Part shown: positions 33,943 to 40,539 of the stretch, in pieces
Numbering within the stretch: the first letter of the stretch is position 1
How the letters are laid out: each line of letters starts with the position of its first letter
Assembly: GCA_937952285.1 (NCBI GenBank)
Contig: CALFZE010000026.1
Location: 1-41,029, forward strand
Source of the DNA: UBA2428 sp002343545
GTDB lineage: Bacteria > Bdellovibrionota > UBA2428
DNA: 41,029 nucleotides
Direction: 5' to 3'
Program-made: the position numbers and the translations under genes
The notes under the pieces: generated by a model
The model's database searches: none
What the model was told of the DNA's origin: nothing
What the model saw: only the letters and a program-made list of their open reading frames with translations

Positions 33943-35562
33943 TTATACTCGAACACCCCGGGGTCGTCGAACGACGGCCATGACCGCGAAAAGCAGGGTC
34001 ACGAGCCCCATGGAGTTCCCTCCGAAGGGATTTCCGGGACCCGACGGAGGCGTGATGCTACCGCAGCCGCCCACCGGCTCCGTCTCATCTCCCTCGACGT
34101 TGCGCGCCGGCGCGGTCACGAATTGTTTGGTGGCCGGCTCGGGCTTCGCGCCCTCGCTTGAGGTGGTCTTGGCGAGGCGGAAAGCCTCGGCTGCGTCGAT
34201 CACCCCGCCCGACTCGATCGGTAGACCGCTCGAGCGCGTCGCCTTCATCATGAGGGCCCGCACCTCGTAAGCCGTCAGCGAAGGATTCAATGCCCGCACG
34301 ACGCCCGCGATTCCGGCCACGACGGGTGCCGCCATCGAAGTTCCTTTCTTCCGAACGTAGAGAGTTCTGGGGGTGTAGCGCGCGTAGGCGCTGTAGACTC
34401 CGGCGTCCGAGCCCTCGCGATCTTCGTAGGAACCCGGCGCCGCCAATTGCACGGTCGTTCGGCCGAAGTTCGAGAACGGCGAAAGTGAGAGACCTTGGTA
34501 CTGGCCGGACGCGCCGTAACGTGGCGTCACAGAAGCAACCGAAAGCAGCCCCGGTAAGCCAAAGTTCGCGGGATAGTAGGGCGTCCGATCATTGTCGTTC
34601 GCAAAGCCGCCTTCCGCGTTGCCCGCGGCCACGACCGAAAGCACGTCCCGATCGTAGAGTCCGCGGAAGGCATCGTAGAGGGCTTGGGAAAACGCATCCT
34701 CGCCACGCGCTCCCCAACTCGCGTTCACGACCCGAGCGCCCCGAGCTAACGCGTACTCGAGACCGAGGATCGCCGCCGAAGTGGAACCCGAACCGCCACC
34801 GTCGATAAAGCGCACGCCCATGACCTTCACGCGAGCCGCCGCGGCATAAACCACCGCCGCTTGATCTCGTATTGCCTTCACGAGACCCGCCACGTGGGTA
34901 CCGTGATCCGTGGTCGTCTCGACGAGTTGACCGTTGCCTCGCTGCACATTGGCGCCGAAGACATCGTCCACGTAGCCATTGCCGTCGTCGTCCACTCCGG
35001 GCTTCCCATTTTGTTCGGCCGAGTTCACGAGCAAGCCGCCTCTAAAGTAGGGATGCTCGTGGCTCAGGCCGGTATCGACCACCGCGACCGGCACGTCGAA
35101 GTCCGTCGACCCGAGCTCCGTCGGCGGATTCGCCTCGCCGAGCCCCAGCACGTCTTTCATCCAAGGCGAAGACGTCTGCGAAGATGGCGGCGCGGTGTCT
35201 TCTTCCGAAGCCGGGTGCCATTGCCGATCTTCCTCGACGTACTCGACGTCGGGATGTCCCTCCAAAAGCTCGTTGGCGTTTTGGTCGGCGCTCGTTTCGA
35301 GCACGACGAAGCCCGTCTGCCGAAGCTCTAACTTAACCTTGAGTTGACGGGGACGGCTGGCCAGAAAGCGCTCGTTCCGATCGGTGGCCGAGAAGGGTGC
35401 GAACCCGTCTGCGATCGTCGGCCTTTTCAAGCGAACGAGGTAGCGCTTCGAAACGCTTGTGGACAACGGGGTGCCCGTTGATGCGCTTTCCGCAGACGAG
35501 GTGTCAATAAACCCACATAACGCCACAAAAGAACAATATTTCAGAATAGTTACAGGCTTCAT
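33943..35562 (-). CDS. Secreted subtilisin-like serine protease with a C-terminal Cys/membrane-helix tail
   Basis: The 539-residue protein has a signal peptide (MKPVTILKYCSFVALCGFID), an inhibitor-I9-like propeptide (about residues 39-113) and a subtilase domain with Asp163 (VAVVDTGLSHEH), His220 (DHGTHVAGL), the oxyanion Asn315 (AAGNAEGG) and Ser409 (GTSMAAPVVAGIAG). The tail runs through VGGCGSI (Cys500), a Pro/Gly-rich spacer, a membrane helix (SMGLVTLLFAVMAVV) and RRPRGVRV. This layout resembles C-terminal sorting signals of the MYXO-CTERM/GlyGly-CTERM kind. The ATG at 35562 has AGGAG 7 nt upstream. It heads the minus-strand run that contains dedA and thiBPQ and starts at the candidate origin. 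Confidence 0.93.
   Translation of the reverse strand: MKPVTILKYCSFVALCGFIDTSSAESASTGTPLSTSVSKRYLVRLKRPTIADGFAPFSATDRNERFLASRPRQLKVKLELRQTGFVVLETSADQNANELLEGHPDVEYVEEDRQWHPASEEDTAPPSSQTSSPWMKDVLGLGEANPPTELGSTDFDVPVAVVDTGLSHEHPYFRGGLLVNSAEQNGKPGVDDDGNGYVDDVFGANVQRGNGQLVETTTDHGTHVAGLVKAIRDQAAVVYAAAARVKVMGVRFIDGGGSGSTSAAILGLEYALARGARVVNASWGARGEDAFSQALYDAFRGLYDRDVLSVVAAGNAEGGFANDNDRTPYYPANFGLPGLLSVASVTPRYGASGQYQGLSLSPFSNFGRTTVQLAAPGSYEDREGSDAGVYSAYARYTPRTLYVRKKGTSMAAPVVAGIAGVVRALNPSLTAYEVRALMMKATRSSGLPIESGGVIDAAEAFRLAKTTSSEGAKPEPATKQFVTAPARNVEGDETEPVGGCGSITPPSGPGNPFGGNSMGLVTLLFAVMAVVRRPRGVRV
35458..35466 (-). promoter_or_regulatory. DnaA-box variant inside the subtilase 5' end
   Basis: TGTGGACAA on the plus strand, which is TTGTCCACA on the minus strand, differs from the DnaA box TTATCCACA at one position. 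It is identical to the box at 35761-35769 and lies 260 bp from the main cluster, within coding sequence, so it may be chance. Confidence 0.45.
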
Positions 35563-35640
35563 CCGTGAACTCCTGTCTCGACGCAAGGGTCGTGATCTTC
35601 CGACAGGTTTTCGGAGGAATTGGGTTAAGACTTGAGAGAA

Positions 35641-35700
35641 ATCTTAAATCTTGCCTACACACAAATATTTGATTTTTAAGATGTATTGGTTTTTTGACGA
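35641..35700. other. A+T-rich block, possible DNA unwinding element
   Basis: By count 44 of these 60 bases are A or T, in a window that is otherwise GC-rich. It includes the palindrome AAATATTT (35663-35670), GATTTTTAAG and a run of six T before GACGA. It lies 26 bp to the left of the first DnaA box. Confidence 0.55.
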
Positions 35701-35722
35701 CAGACTTAGACAGGTTTATGAG
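35694..35722 (+). promoter_or_regulatory. Possible sigma-70 promoter for the HEAT-repeat gene
   Basis: TTGACG (five of six to TTGACA) is followed after exactly 17 bp by TATGAG (four of six to TATAAT). The start site would be near 35729, on the first DnaA box, so DnaA binding could repress this promoter. Confidence 0.4.
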
Positions 35723-35725
35723 GCC

Positions 35726-35734
35726 TTATCCACA
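35726..35734 (+). promoter_or_regulatory. DnaA box 1
   Basis: TTATCCACA, an exact match to the high-affinity DnaA box. It lies 22 bp (about two helical turns) before an identical copy in the same orientation. Confidence 0.7.
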
Positions 35735-35747
35735 ACTCCACACGGAG

Positions 35748-35756
35748 TTATCCACA
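35748..35756 (+). promoter_or_regulatory. DnaA box 2
   Basis: A second exact TTATCCACA in the same orientation as box 1. It is separated by four T from box 3 in the opposite orientation, so that TCCACA-TTTT-TGTGGA is also a perfect inverted repeat. Confidence 0.7.
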
Positions 35757-35760
35757 TTTT

Positions 35761-35769
35761 TGTGGACAA
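35761..35769 (-). promoter_or_regulatory. DnaA box 3 (one mismatch)
   Basis: The minus strand reads TTGTCCACA, one base away from TTATCCACA, facing box 2 across 4 bp. Confidence 0.6.
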
Positions 35770-35830
35770 GTCACTCTTTGCCTAAAGAGAGTGATGGAAA
35801 GTCGGGACTAAACGCCCTATAGCGGGCGAC

Positions 35831-36721
35831 ATGGCCACCCCCCAAGCGAAACCCCAGGCCGTCTCCCACATGCTTTGGTTCTTCGTGTTTCCTTGCCTGA
35901 TCTTCATGGGTTGGGCGGGATATCGGCTCTTCGACGCGCTCATTCGCCCGAAGCCGCAAGACGTCTTCACGAAGCTCGCCGAAGTCCGCGACGCGAAGTC
36001 CTCGGGCGATCGCTGGCAGGCTGCCTACGGCCTGTCGCAGTCCCTTCAAAAGATGATTCACGACGATGAACTCGCGAAGCTTCCCGAAGCCAAGAAAACC
36101 GAGATCTTCGAAGGACTCGAAAGCCTTTTGAAGCTTCACGGCTCGGACGCGCGCCTCAAAAAATACGTGCTGCTGACGCTCGGGCAGATGGGCGACGCCC
36201 GCGGCCTCGACCCCCTCCACCAGGGCTGGTCCGACCCGGATTCGGAAACGCGCTTCTACTCGCTTTGGGGCAGCTTCGAGCTCTTTAAGAAAGAGCCCTC
36301 CCTCAAACAAAGCGCCCATATGAGCGAAGTCGCGGGCTACCTGAACGACGCCGATCCCGCGATCCGCAAGATCGTCTCGGCTTTCCTCGTGCAGGATGCC
36401 GCCTATCGCGACCCCGTCGCGAATTTGCTTACGGATCAAGACCAAGAGGTCCGTTGGAACGCCGCCGTCGGTCTGGCTTCGGTGGGCGACCACCGTGCTA
36501 AGCCCGTGCTGCGTGAATTCTTCGACCTCGAGAAACTTCGCGCGGTGGGTGCCAAGACGAGCAAGGATCTCGCGCAGCTCGTGGCGACCGGATTCGAAGC
36601 CGCCCAAAAGCTGAACGATCCCGAGATCCTCGCCGCGGCCGAAGCGCTTAAGGCCCGCGTTTCGCAAGAAACGCCCGAAGGGCGCGCCGTCCTTAAAGGT
36701 CTGGGAGCGATCGGCCGATAA
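35831..36721 (+). CDS. HEAT-repeat protein with N-terminal membrane anchor
   Basis: The 296-residue protein has one membrane helix (MLWFFVFPCLIFMGWAGYRL, from residue 14) followed by a helical domain. This contains HEAT-type repeats such as RLKKYVLLTLGQMGDARGLD, PAIRKIVSAFLVQDAAYRDP and VRWNAAVGLASVGDHRAKPV. It is most likely a scaffold on the cytoplasmic or periplasmic face; no enzymatic motif is visible. A small stem (CGCCC/GGGCG, 35813-35828) sits right before the ATG and there is no strong ribosome binding site. It is the first gene to the right of the candidate origin. Confidence 0.83.
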   Translation: MATPQAKPQAVSHMLWFFVFPCLIFMGWAGYRLFDALIRPKPQDVFTKLAEVRDAKSSGDRWQAAYGLSQSLQKMIHDDELAKLPEAKKTEIFEGLESLLKLHGSDARLKKYVLLTLGQMGDARGLDPLHQGWSDPDSETRFYSLWGSFELFKKEPSLKQSAHMSEVAGYLNDADPAIRKIVSAFLVQDAAYRDPVANLLTDQDQEVRWNAAVGLASVGDHRAKPVLREFFDLEKLRAVGAKTSKDLAQLVATGFEAAQKLNDPEILAAAEALKARVSQETPEGRAVLKGLGAIGR

Positions 36722-36731
36722 GATCTGCGCA

Positions 36732-37283
36732 ATGAGACGCGCACATCTTTGTTCATCCATCTTTGGTTTTCTCGTGGCCGCCGTCCTCGTTACGGGCTGC
36801 GCCTCCAAGTTGAAGCCGACCTACACGCCCGCCTCGGATACCGAGCGCGGTTACTTCAAGGACGCCACGCTCGACAAGAAACCGAGCGAAGTCGCCCTGC
36901 AGATCGATCGCAACCGCGACAAGGTTTACGCCTGGGCCGGCATCGTCCTCGACAAGACCGTCAAGCAAGGCAAGCGTTCGGAGTTCGAGATCAACCTTCT
37001 CGTCGAACATCGCGACTTCAACTGGCAGGAAAACCTGACCGGAAAGGAATCCGAGGTTTTCATCCTCGAGCCCACCTCGAGCGGCAAGATCCGCGTGAGC
37101 GGTCGCTTTACGCGCCCGAAAGGATCGAAGTCCATGCCCGGCAAGGACATGAACAAGGGCTCCCTCGTCTTGGTCTACGGCAAGCCCGACAAAGTCGAAG
37201 CCGACGGCACCCTCGTTCTGAAGACGCTCTTCATGCGATCGATCGATCGCAAGTGGCATTCGACCCGTAAAGCCACGCCGTAA
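36732..37283 (+). CDS. Envelope lipoprotein, possibly Slp-like
   Basis: The 183-residue protein has a signal sequence and lipobox VTGC (in LVAAVLVTGCASK). The mature part is beta-rich (VYAWAGIVLDKTVKQGKRSE, then KIRVSGRFTRPKG and GSLVLVYGKPDKVEADGTLV), compatible with an OB-like fold and faintly like the starvation lipoprotein Slp, but the match is too weak to name. It follows the HEAT-repeat gene by 10 bp and is probably its operon partner. A pyrimidine-rich stretch (gtttttctcttcattttct) follows the stop without an evident hairpin. Confidence 0.75.
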   Translation: MRRAHLCSSIFGFLVAAVLVTGCASKLKPTYTPASDTERGYFKDATLDKKPSEVALQIDRNRDKVYAWAGIVLDKTVKQGKRSEFEINLLVEHRDFNWQENLTGKESEVFILEPTSSGKIRVSGRFTRPKGSKSMPGKDMNKGSLVLVYGKPDKVEADGTLVLKTLFMRSIDRKWHSTRKATP

Positions 37284-37405
37284 AACGTTTTTCTCTTCAT
37301 TTTCTAGGACAAACGCCGGCACGCCTCGTGCACGGCGTTCCCATGCCTCGAGGACCGGGGCGCAAGCTTCAAGGATGAAGTGCCGGTGAGAACAAGGAGA
37401 AGGCT
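37284..37405 (+). ncRNA. Structured leader ahead of the 37-codon ORF
   Basis: Within this 122-bp stretch, 37313-37338 folds as an 11-bp stem with one bulged A (ACGCCGGCACG against CGTGC-A-CGGCGT). ACCGG (37354-37358) can pair with CCGGT (37383-37387) around an inner hairpin CTTCA-AGGA-TGAAG (37367-37380). CCTCGAGG (37346-37353) is a palindrome. I compared it by eye with cobalamin, FMN, SAM, SAH and c-di-GMP riboswitch cores and none fits. It may be a regulatory leader or part of one structured RNA with the ORF that follows. Confidence 0.5.
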
Positions 37406-37519
37406 ATGCCTCACTTCGAACTCGCCCTGGAACTTTTGAAACTGATCCTGCAGGCGGCCCAAATCGCAGCAACGATTTGGGCCACTTCAAGGCGCCGATA
37501 CAACAACAACAACAACTAG
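37406..37519 (+). CDS. 37-residue hydrophobic peptide, type I toxin-like
   Basis: The ATG has AAGGAG at an ideal 6-nt distance. The peptide begins MPHFELALELLKLILQAAQ, continues with a helix ending in IWATSRRRY and closes with five Asn. One amphipathic or membrane-inserting helix followed by a short basic tail is the layout of many type I toxins and small membrane regulators, but I know no family with this sequence. The coding sequence holds a perfect 11-bp hairpin (37456-37483) and the tail codons form one arm of another (37493-37536). A chance ORF within an RNA gene remains possible. Confidence 0.5.
   Translation: MPHFELALELLKLILQAAQIAATIWATSRRRYNNNNN
37456..37483 (+). other. Perfect 11-bp hairpin inside the small ORF
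   Basis: GGCCCAAATCG and CGATTTGGGCC pair perfectly around the 6-nt loop CAGCAA. Perfect stems of this length inside coding sequence are rare, which suggests that the RNA structure is itself under selection. Confidence 0.65.
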
Positions 37520-37536
37520 TTGGAGTTGTATCGGCG
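37493..37536 (+). terminator. 12-bp hairpin at the end of the small ORF
   Basis: CGCCGATACAAC pairs perfectly with GTTGTATCGGCG around a 20-nt loop containing AAC repeats and the palindrome CAACTAGTTG, whose centre is the TAG stop. The following bases (TCTGTTTCGT) are moderately T-rich, so it may be a terminator of modest strength or a 3' stability element. Confidence 0.5.
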
Positions 37537-37649
37537 TCTGTTTCGTCGACCTTTAATCGAACGTCGCTTTATTCATTCGTAAGACGCCGGTGACTTAAGG
37601 AACGAGACCCTGGTCCCCGAGGCACCAAAACAGGTGCCCGCGAAGTTCC
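37537..37649. other. Intergenic stretch with further hairpins
   Basis: No gene is visible. GGCACC-AAAACA-GGTGCC (37621-37638) is a 6-bp hairpin, and CCGCGAAG...CTTCGCGG straddles the 3' end of the convergent Fe-S gene with an 8-bp stem, which could help end that transcript although no T run follows. GCCGGTGA-N3-AAGGA at 37586-37601 nearly repeats GCCGGTGA-N4-AAGGA at 37382-37398, but no ORF follows the second copy. Confidence 0.4.
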
Positions 37650-39656
37650 CTAAAGCTTCGCGGCGAGGACTTCCGCGACGTCGAGGACCTTGATCGCGTC
37701 GCCTTGGCCCTTGCCGTTCACGCCGTCCGTGATCATGACCTGGCAGTAGGGGCAAGCGGCCGCGATGACCTCGGGCTTCTGTTCGAGGGCTTCTTCGACG
37801 CGCTCCACGTTGATGCGCTTGCCGATCGTCTCTTCCATCCACATACGCGCGCCGCCGGCACCGCAACAGAGTCCCGTCTGCTTCTTGCGCGGCATCTCGA
37901 CGACTTCGACGCCCGGAATGCTCGCGAGCACTTCGCGGGGAGCGTCGTACACGTCGTTGTAGCGGCCCAAGTAGCACGAATCGTGGAAAACGACCCGCAT
38001 CGTGCTTCCGTCCGGACCGGCTTCGACCTTCACGCGACCTTCTTTCACGAGACGATCGATGAGTTCCGTGTGGTGAAGCACTTCGTCGGCCCGGAAGCCG
38101 AAGTCGGGGTACTCGTTCTTGATCGTGTTGAAGCAGTGCGGACAGGTCGCCACGATCTTCTTCGCGTTGTAACGCTTGAGCACTTCCACGTTCGCGTCGA
38201 TCATCGCCTTGGCGAGATACTCGTTACCGGCCCGTCGCGCGGTCTCGCCGTTACAAAGCTCTTCCTTACCAAGGATCGCGAAGTCGACCTTGGCGGCCTG
38301 GAGGATCTTCACGAAGGAGGTCGAGATCTTCTTGTTGCGATCATTGAAGCTTCCCGCGCAACCCACGTAGAACAGCCATTCGGCCGTGGGGTGCTCCGAG
38401 AACGACTTCACGCCCAGCCCGCGCGCCCATTCGTCGCGCGTGTCGGGCGCCATGCCCCAGGGGTTGGAGTTCGTTTCCCAATTGCGCATCGTCGTCTGGA
38501 GTTCGGCCGTCATTTTGCCTTCCATCAGCACCATGTGACGACGCATTTCCACGATCTTGTCGATGTGCTCGATCCCGACGGGGCAGGCCTCGACGCAAGC
38601 ACGGCAAGTCGTGCAAGCCCATACGGTTTCTTCCGTGATGCCGCTTTCCTCGGAGATGAGCGCGACGGCGGGCTCGGCCGTCGGATCTTTCAACAGCGCG
38701 TCGCCCTGCGAGAGCACGTGATCCTTGAAGTCATTGATAAGTTTCATGGGGCGCAGCGGTTTGCCCGTCGTCGCGGTCGGACAGTATTCGTTGCAGCGCC
38801 CGCAAGCCGTACAGGAAAAAGCGTCCAGGATATCTTTCCACGTGAACTGCGTGAATTTTCCAACGCCGAAGCTCGTCTTCGTCTCGTCCTCGAAGTTGAT
38901 CTTCTCGATGCGCCCGCGCGGGCGCAAGCGCGCGAGAAAGAAGTTCGGACCGGCCGCGAACACGTGCAAGTGCTTGGAATAGGGGATGTAAGCGAGGAAT
39001 CCAAAGACCGTGGCGATGTGGATACCCCAAAGTACCCAAGCGACCTGGTCGAGCATCGGCGCCGAGAGACCGGTCTGCGCGATCAGCTGCCCGAGACCCG
39101 CCGAAATCGGACGGATCGCCGCTTGTCCGTGGGGATTGCCGGAAGCGGCCCAGAACGCGAACGAAAAAAGATCCGCGCCGATGTGCGCGCCCGTGAAAGT
39201 CAACACGATGAGACCGTCGCGACGGTGCTTCGGAACGTCGGAGAGCGTCGTGTTCTTCAGCAAAAGACGACGGGCCAGGAAGAAGGCCACGGCGACCAGC
39301 ACGAGCACTTTGAAGATGTCCTGCAGGAGCGCGAGGGCCGGATAGAAAGGCAAGAAGTCAAAGCTGAAACCCGTGAAGAGTCCCTCGAGAATGTGCTCGG
39401 CCGATCCCGTCGTGACGACGACGAAGCCGATCATGATGAATCCGTGGAAAAGGCCACGCCAGGGCTTCTTGAAGAGCTTCGCCTGGAACACGACGTTCTT
39501 CGTAAAGATCCAAAGCCGCTTCGGCAGATCCCACACGAGCGCCTCGGGCTGCGCGAGTTTCATGAGGCGGAAGAGACGCCAAAAGGCATTCCCCGCCGAG
39601 ATCCCCGAACAGATGATCAAGGCGATGATGAAAATACTGCGGAAACCGATCTCCAT
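37650..39656 (-). CDS. Cytochrome b / Fe-S / CCG-domain protein, EMO-like ETF:quinone oxidoreductase
   Basis: The 668-residue membrane protein joins a NarI-like cytochrome b domain (about residues 1-250, with several His in membrane helices) to two [4Fe-4S] motifs (CTACGRCNEYCP and CTTCRACVEACP) and two CCG/DUF224 domains. The latter end in CPHCFNTIKNEY and, for the second, GLCCGAGGARMW followed by CPYCQVMITDG, as in HdrB/HdrD, GlpC and LutA. This is the plan of the membrane ETF:menaquinone oxidoreductases (EMO) of Geobacter-like bacteria, which pass electrons from fatty-acid oxidation to quinone. No etfAB genes are in the window, so the partner is inferred. AGGAG precedes the ATG by 9 nt. 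Confidence 0.9.
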   Translation of the reverse strand: MEIGFRSIFIIALIICSGISAGNAFWRLFRLMKLAQPEALVWDLPKRLWIFTKNVVFQAKLFKKPWRGLFHGFIMIGFVVVTTGSAEHILEGLFTGFSFDFLPFYPALALLQDIFKVLVLVAVAFFLARRLLLKNTTLSDVPKHRRDGLIVLTFTGAHIGADLFSFAFWAASGNPHGQAAIRPISAGLGQLIAQTGLSAPMLDQVAWVLWGIHIATVFGFLAYIPYSKHLHVFAAGPNFFLARLRPRGRIEKINFEDETKTSFGVGKFTQFTWKDILDAFSCTACGRCNEYCPTATTGKPLRPMKLINDFKDHVLSQGDALLKDPTAEPAVALISEESGITEETVWACTTCRACVEACPVGIEHIDKIVEMRRHMVLMEGKMTAELQTTMRNWETNSNPWGMAPDTRDEWARGLGVKSFSEHPTAEWLFYVGCAGSFNDRNKKISTSFVKILQAAKVDFAILGKEELCNGETARRAGNEYLAKAMIDANVEVLKRYNAKKIVATCPHCFNTIKNEYPDFGFRADEVLHHTELIDRLVKEGRVKVEAGPDGSTMRVVFHDSCYLGRYNDVYDAPREVLASIPGVEVVEMPRKKQTGLCCGAGGARMWMEETIGKRINVERVEEALEQKPEVIAAACPYCQVMITDGVNGKGQGDAIKVLDVAEVLAAKL

Positions 39657-39711
39657 GCTGTGCGTCTCCTGGGGTCGTGTTAGGGTCTAGGCCGGCAGGT
39701 TCAAGGGTAAC

Positions 39712-40539
39712 ATGACGCTATTAGGTTTTGAATTGGTCTTCCGTCTCCTGTGGGGATGGCTTTTCTTTCTGATGTTCATCTCGCGAAGCGAAACGTCGGA
39801 GAGATTTCCGCGTGTCGCGATCTACATCGCGACGGGTTTCGCGCTTTTCGCCGGGTGGCTCGCCCATGGCGGCGGGGCGTTGGGACCGCGCGTTCCCGCG
39901 ACGCTCGCTCTTCTCGTCCTTGGCTCCGTGCTCTACGCGTTCCTGACTCCGCGCTACGCCCGCACGGTAGGTTTCTTGACGGTGATCGGGGCGCCCTGGC
40001 TCATCATCGCCTCGCGACCCCTGCCCGACATCCTGAACTTCTTTCTCTCTTCCTTCCTGCTCGGATCGGTTTTCATGGGGCAATACTTGGGTCACTGGTA
40101 CCTGAACGCGCCCGGCATGCATATCCGCGAGCTCCGCCGAATCGTACTGGCCGCCGTTTTCTCGGTCGGCTTCAAGGTCGCCGAAGCCGCCTGGACCCTC
40201 TTCGTTCGGATCGGGCTCGAGCCTCCCCTTCACGTAGACGTCATGGGGCGACCCGCGCCCCCCTCGCTCGGATTCCAGGAACTATCGATTCCCGATGCCG
40301 TGCTCGGCCTTAGCGGAGACGGAGCCTTCGGCCTCGGCTTCTACGGCTTGATGATGCTCGCCATGCGCGCCCTTTGGGGACTGCTCGCCCCCATGCTTCT
40401 CGTCTGGATGGTCAAGAAAACGGTCGACGTCCGATCGACCCAGTCCGCGACGGGAATACTCTACGCCCTTTGCGTCATGATCTTGATCGGCGAAGGTACG
40501 GCGATCTTCTTCTGGAGGAACTTGGGATGGAATCTGTAG
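39712..40539 (+). CDS. Polytopic membrane protein of unknown function
   Basis: The 275-residue protein has about eight hydrophobic helices (for example LLWGWLFFLMFISR, YIATGFALFAGWLA and VPATLALLVLGSVLYAFLTP) and a conserved-looking GQYLGHWYLNAPGMHIRELR between helices. His residues in helices could bind heme, and it is divergent from the EMO-like gene across 55 bp, but I do not recognise the family and assign no role. AAGGG lies 4 nt before the ATG. Its 3' end overlaps the kinase gene by 13 bp. Confidence 0.75.
   Translation: MTLLGFELVFRLLWGWLFFLMFISRSETSERFPRVAIYIATGFALFAGWLAHGGGALGPRVPATLALLVLGSVLYAFLTPRYARTVGFLTVIGAPWLIIASRPLPDILNFFLSSFLLGSVFMGQYLGHWYLNAPGMHIRELRRIVLAAVFSVGFKVAEAAWTLFVRIGLEPPLHVDVMGRPAPPSLGFQELSIPDAVLGLSGDGAFGLGFYGLMMLAMRALWGLLAPMLLVWMVKKTVDVRSTQSATGILYALCVMILIGEGTAIFFWRNLGWNL

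Larger units (their letters stand above)
35563..35830. other. Candidate replication origin region (oriC)
   Basis: This 268-bp gap between the divergent subtilase and HEAT-repeat genes contains two exact DnaA boxes, a converging one-mismatch box and an A+T-rich block (about 73 percent A+T over 35641-35700) in otherwise GC-rich DNA. The block holds TTAAGA/TCTTAA repeats (35625, 35642, 35676) and the palindrome AAATATTT, as a DNA unwinding element might. Genes on the left run mostly leftward (about three quarters of coding length by my estimate) and the two on the right run rightward, as expected when replication starts here. Neither dnaA nor dnaN, rnpA or gidA is in the window. The boxes could instead mark a DnaA-regulated promoter. 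Confidence 0.6.

Noticed and set aside
33345..35830. TPP riboswitch ahead of thiBPQ
   Set aside because: I looked for the conserved CTGAGA and ACCTGATCTGGATAATGCC-type blocks before thiB, dedA and the subtilase and saw none.
37313..37400. c-di-GMP, cobalamin, SAM/SAH or FMN riboswitch
   Set aside because: GGGGCGCAAG is faintly like part of the c-di-GMP-I core, but the partner strands and loop motifs of that and the other classes are missing.
37704..39683. A 659-codon plus-strand frame opposite the EMO-like gene
   Set aside because: It is an antisense shadow; the minus strand carries the cysteine motifs of two ferredoxin and two CCG domains.
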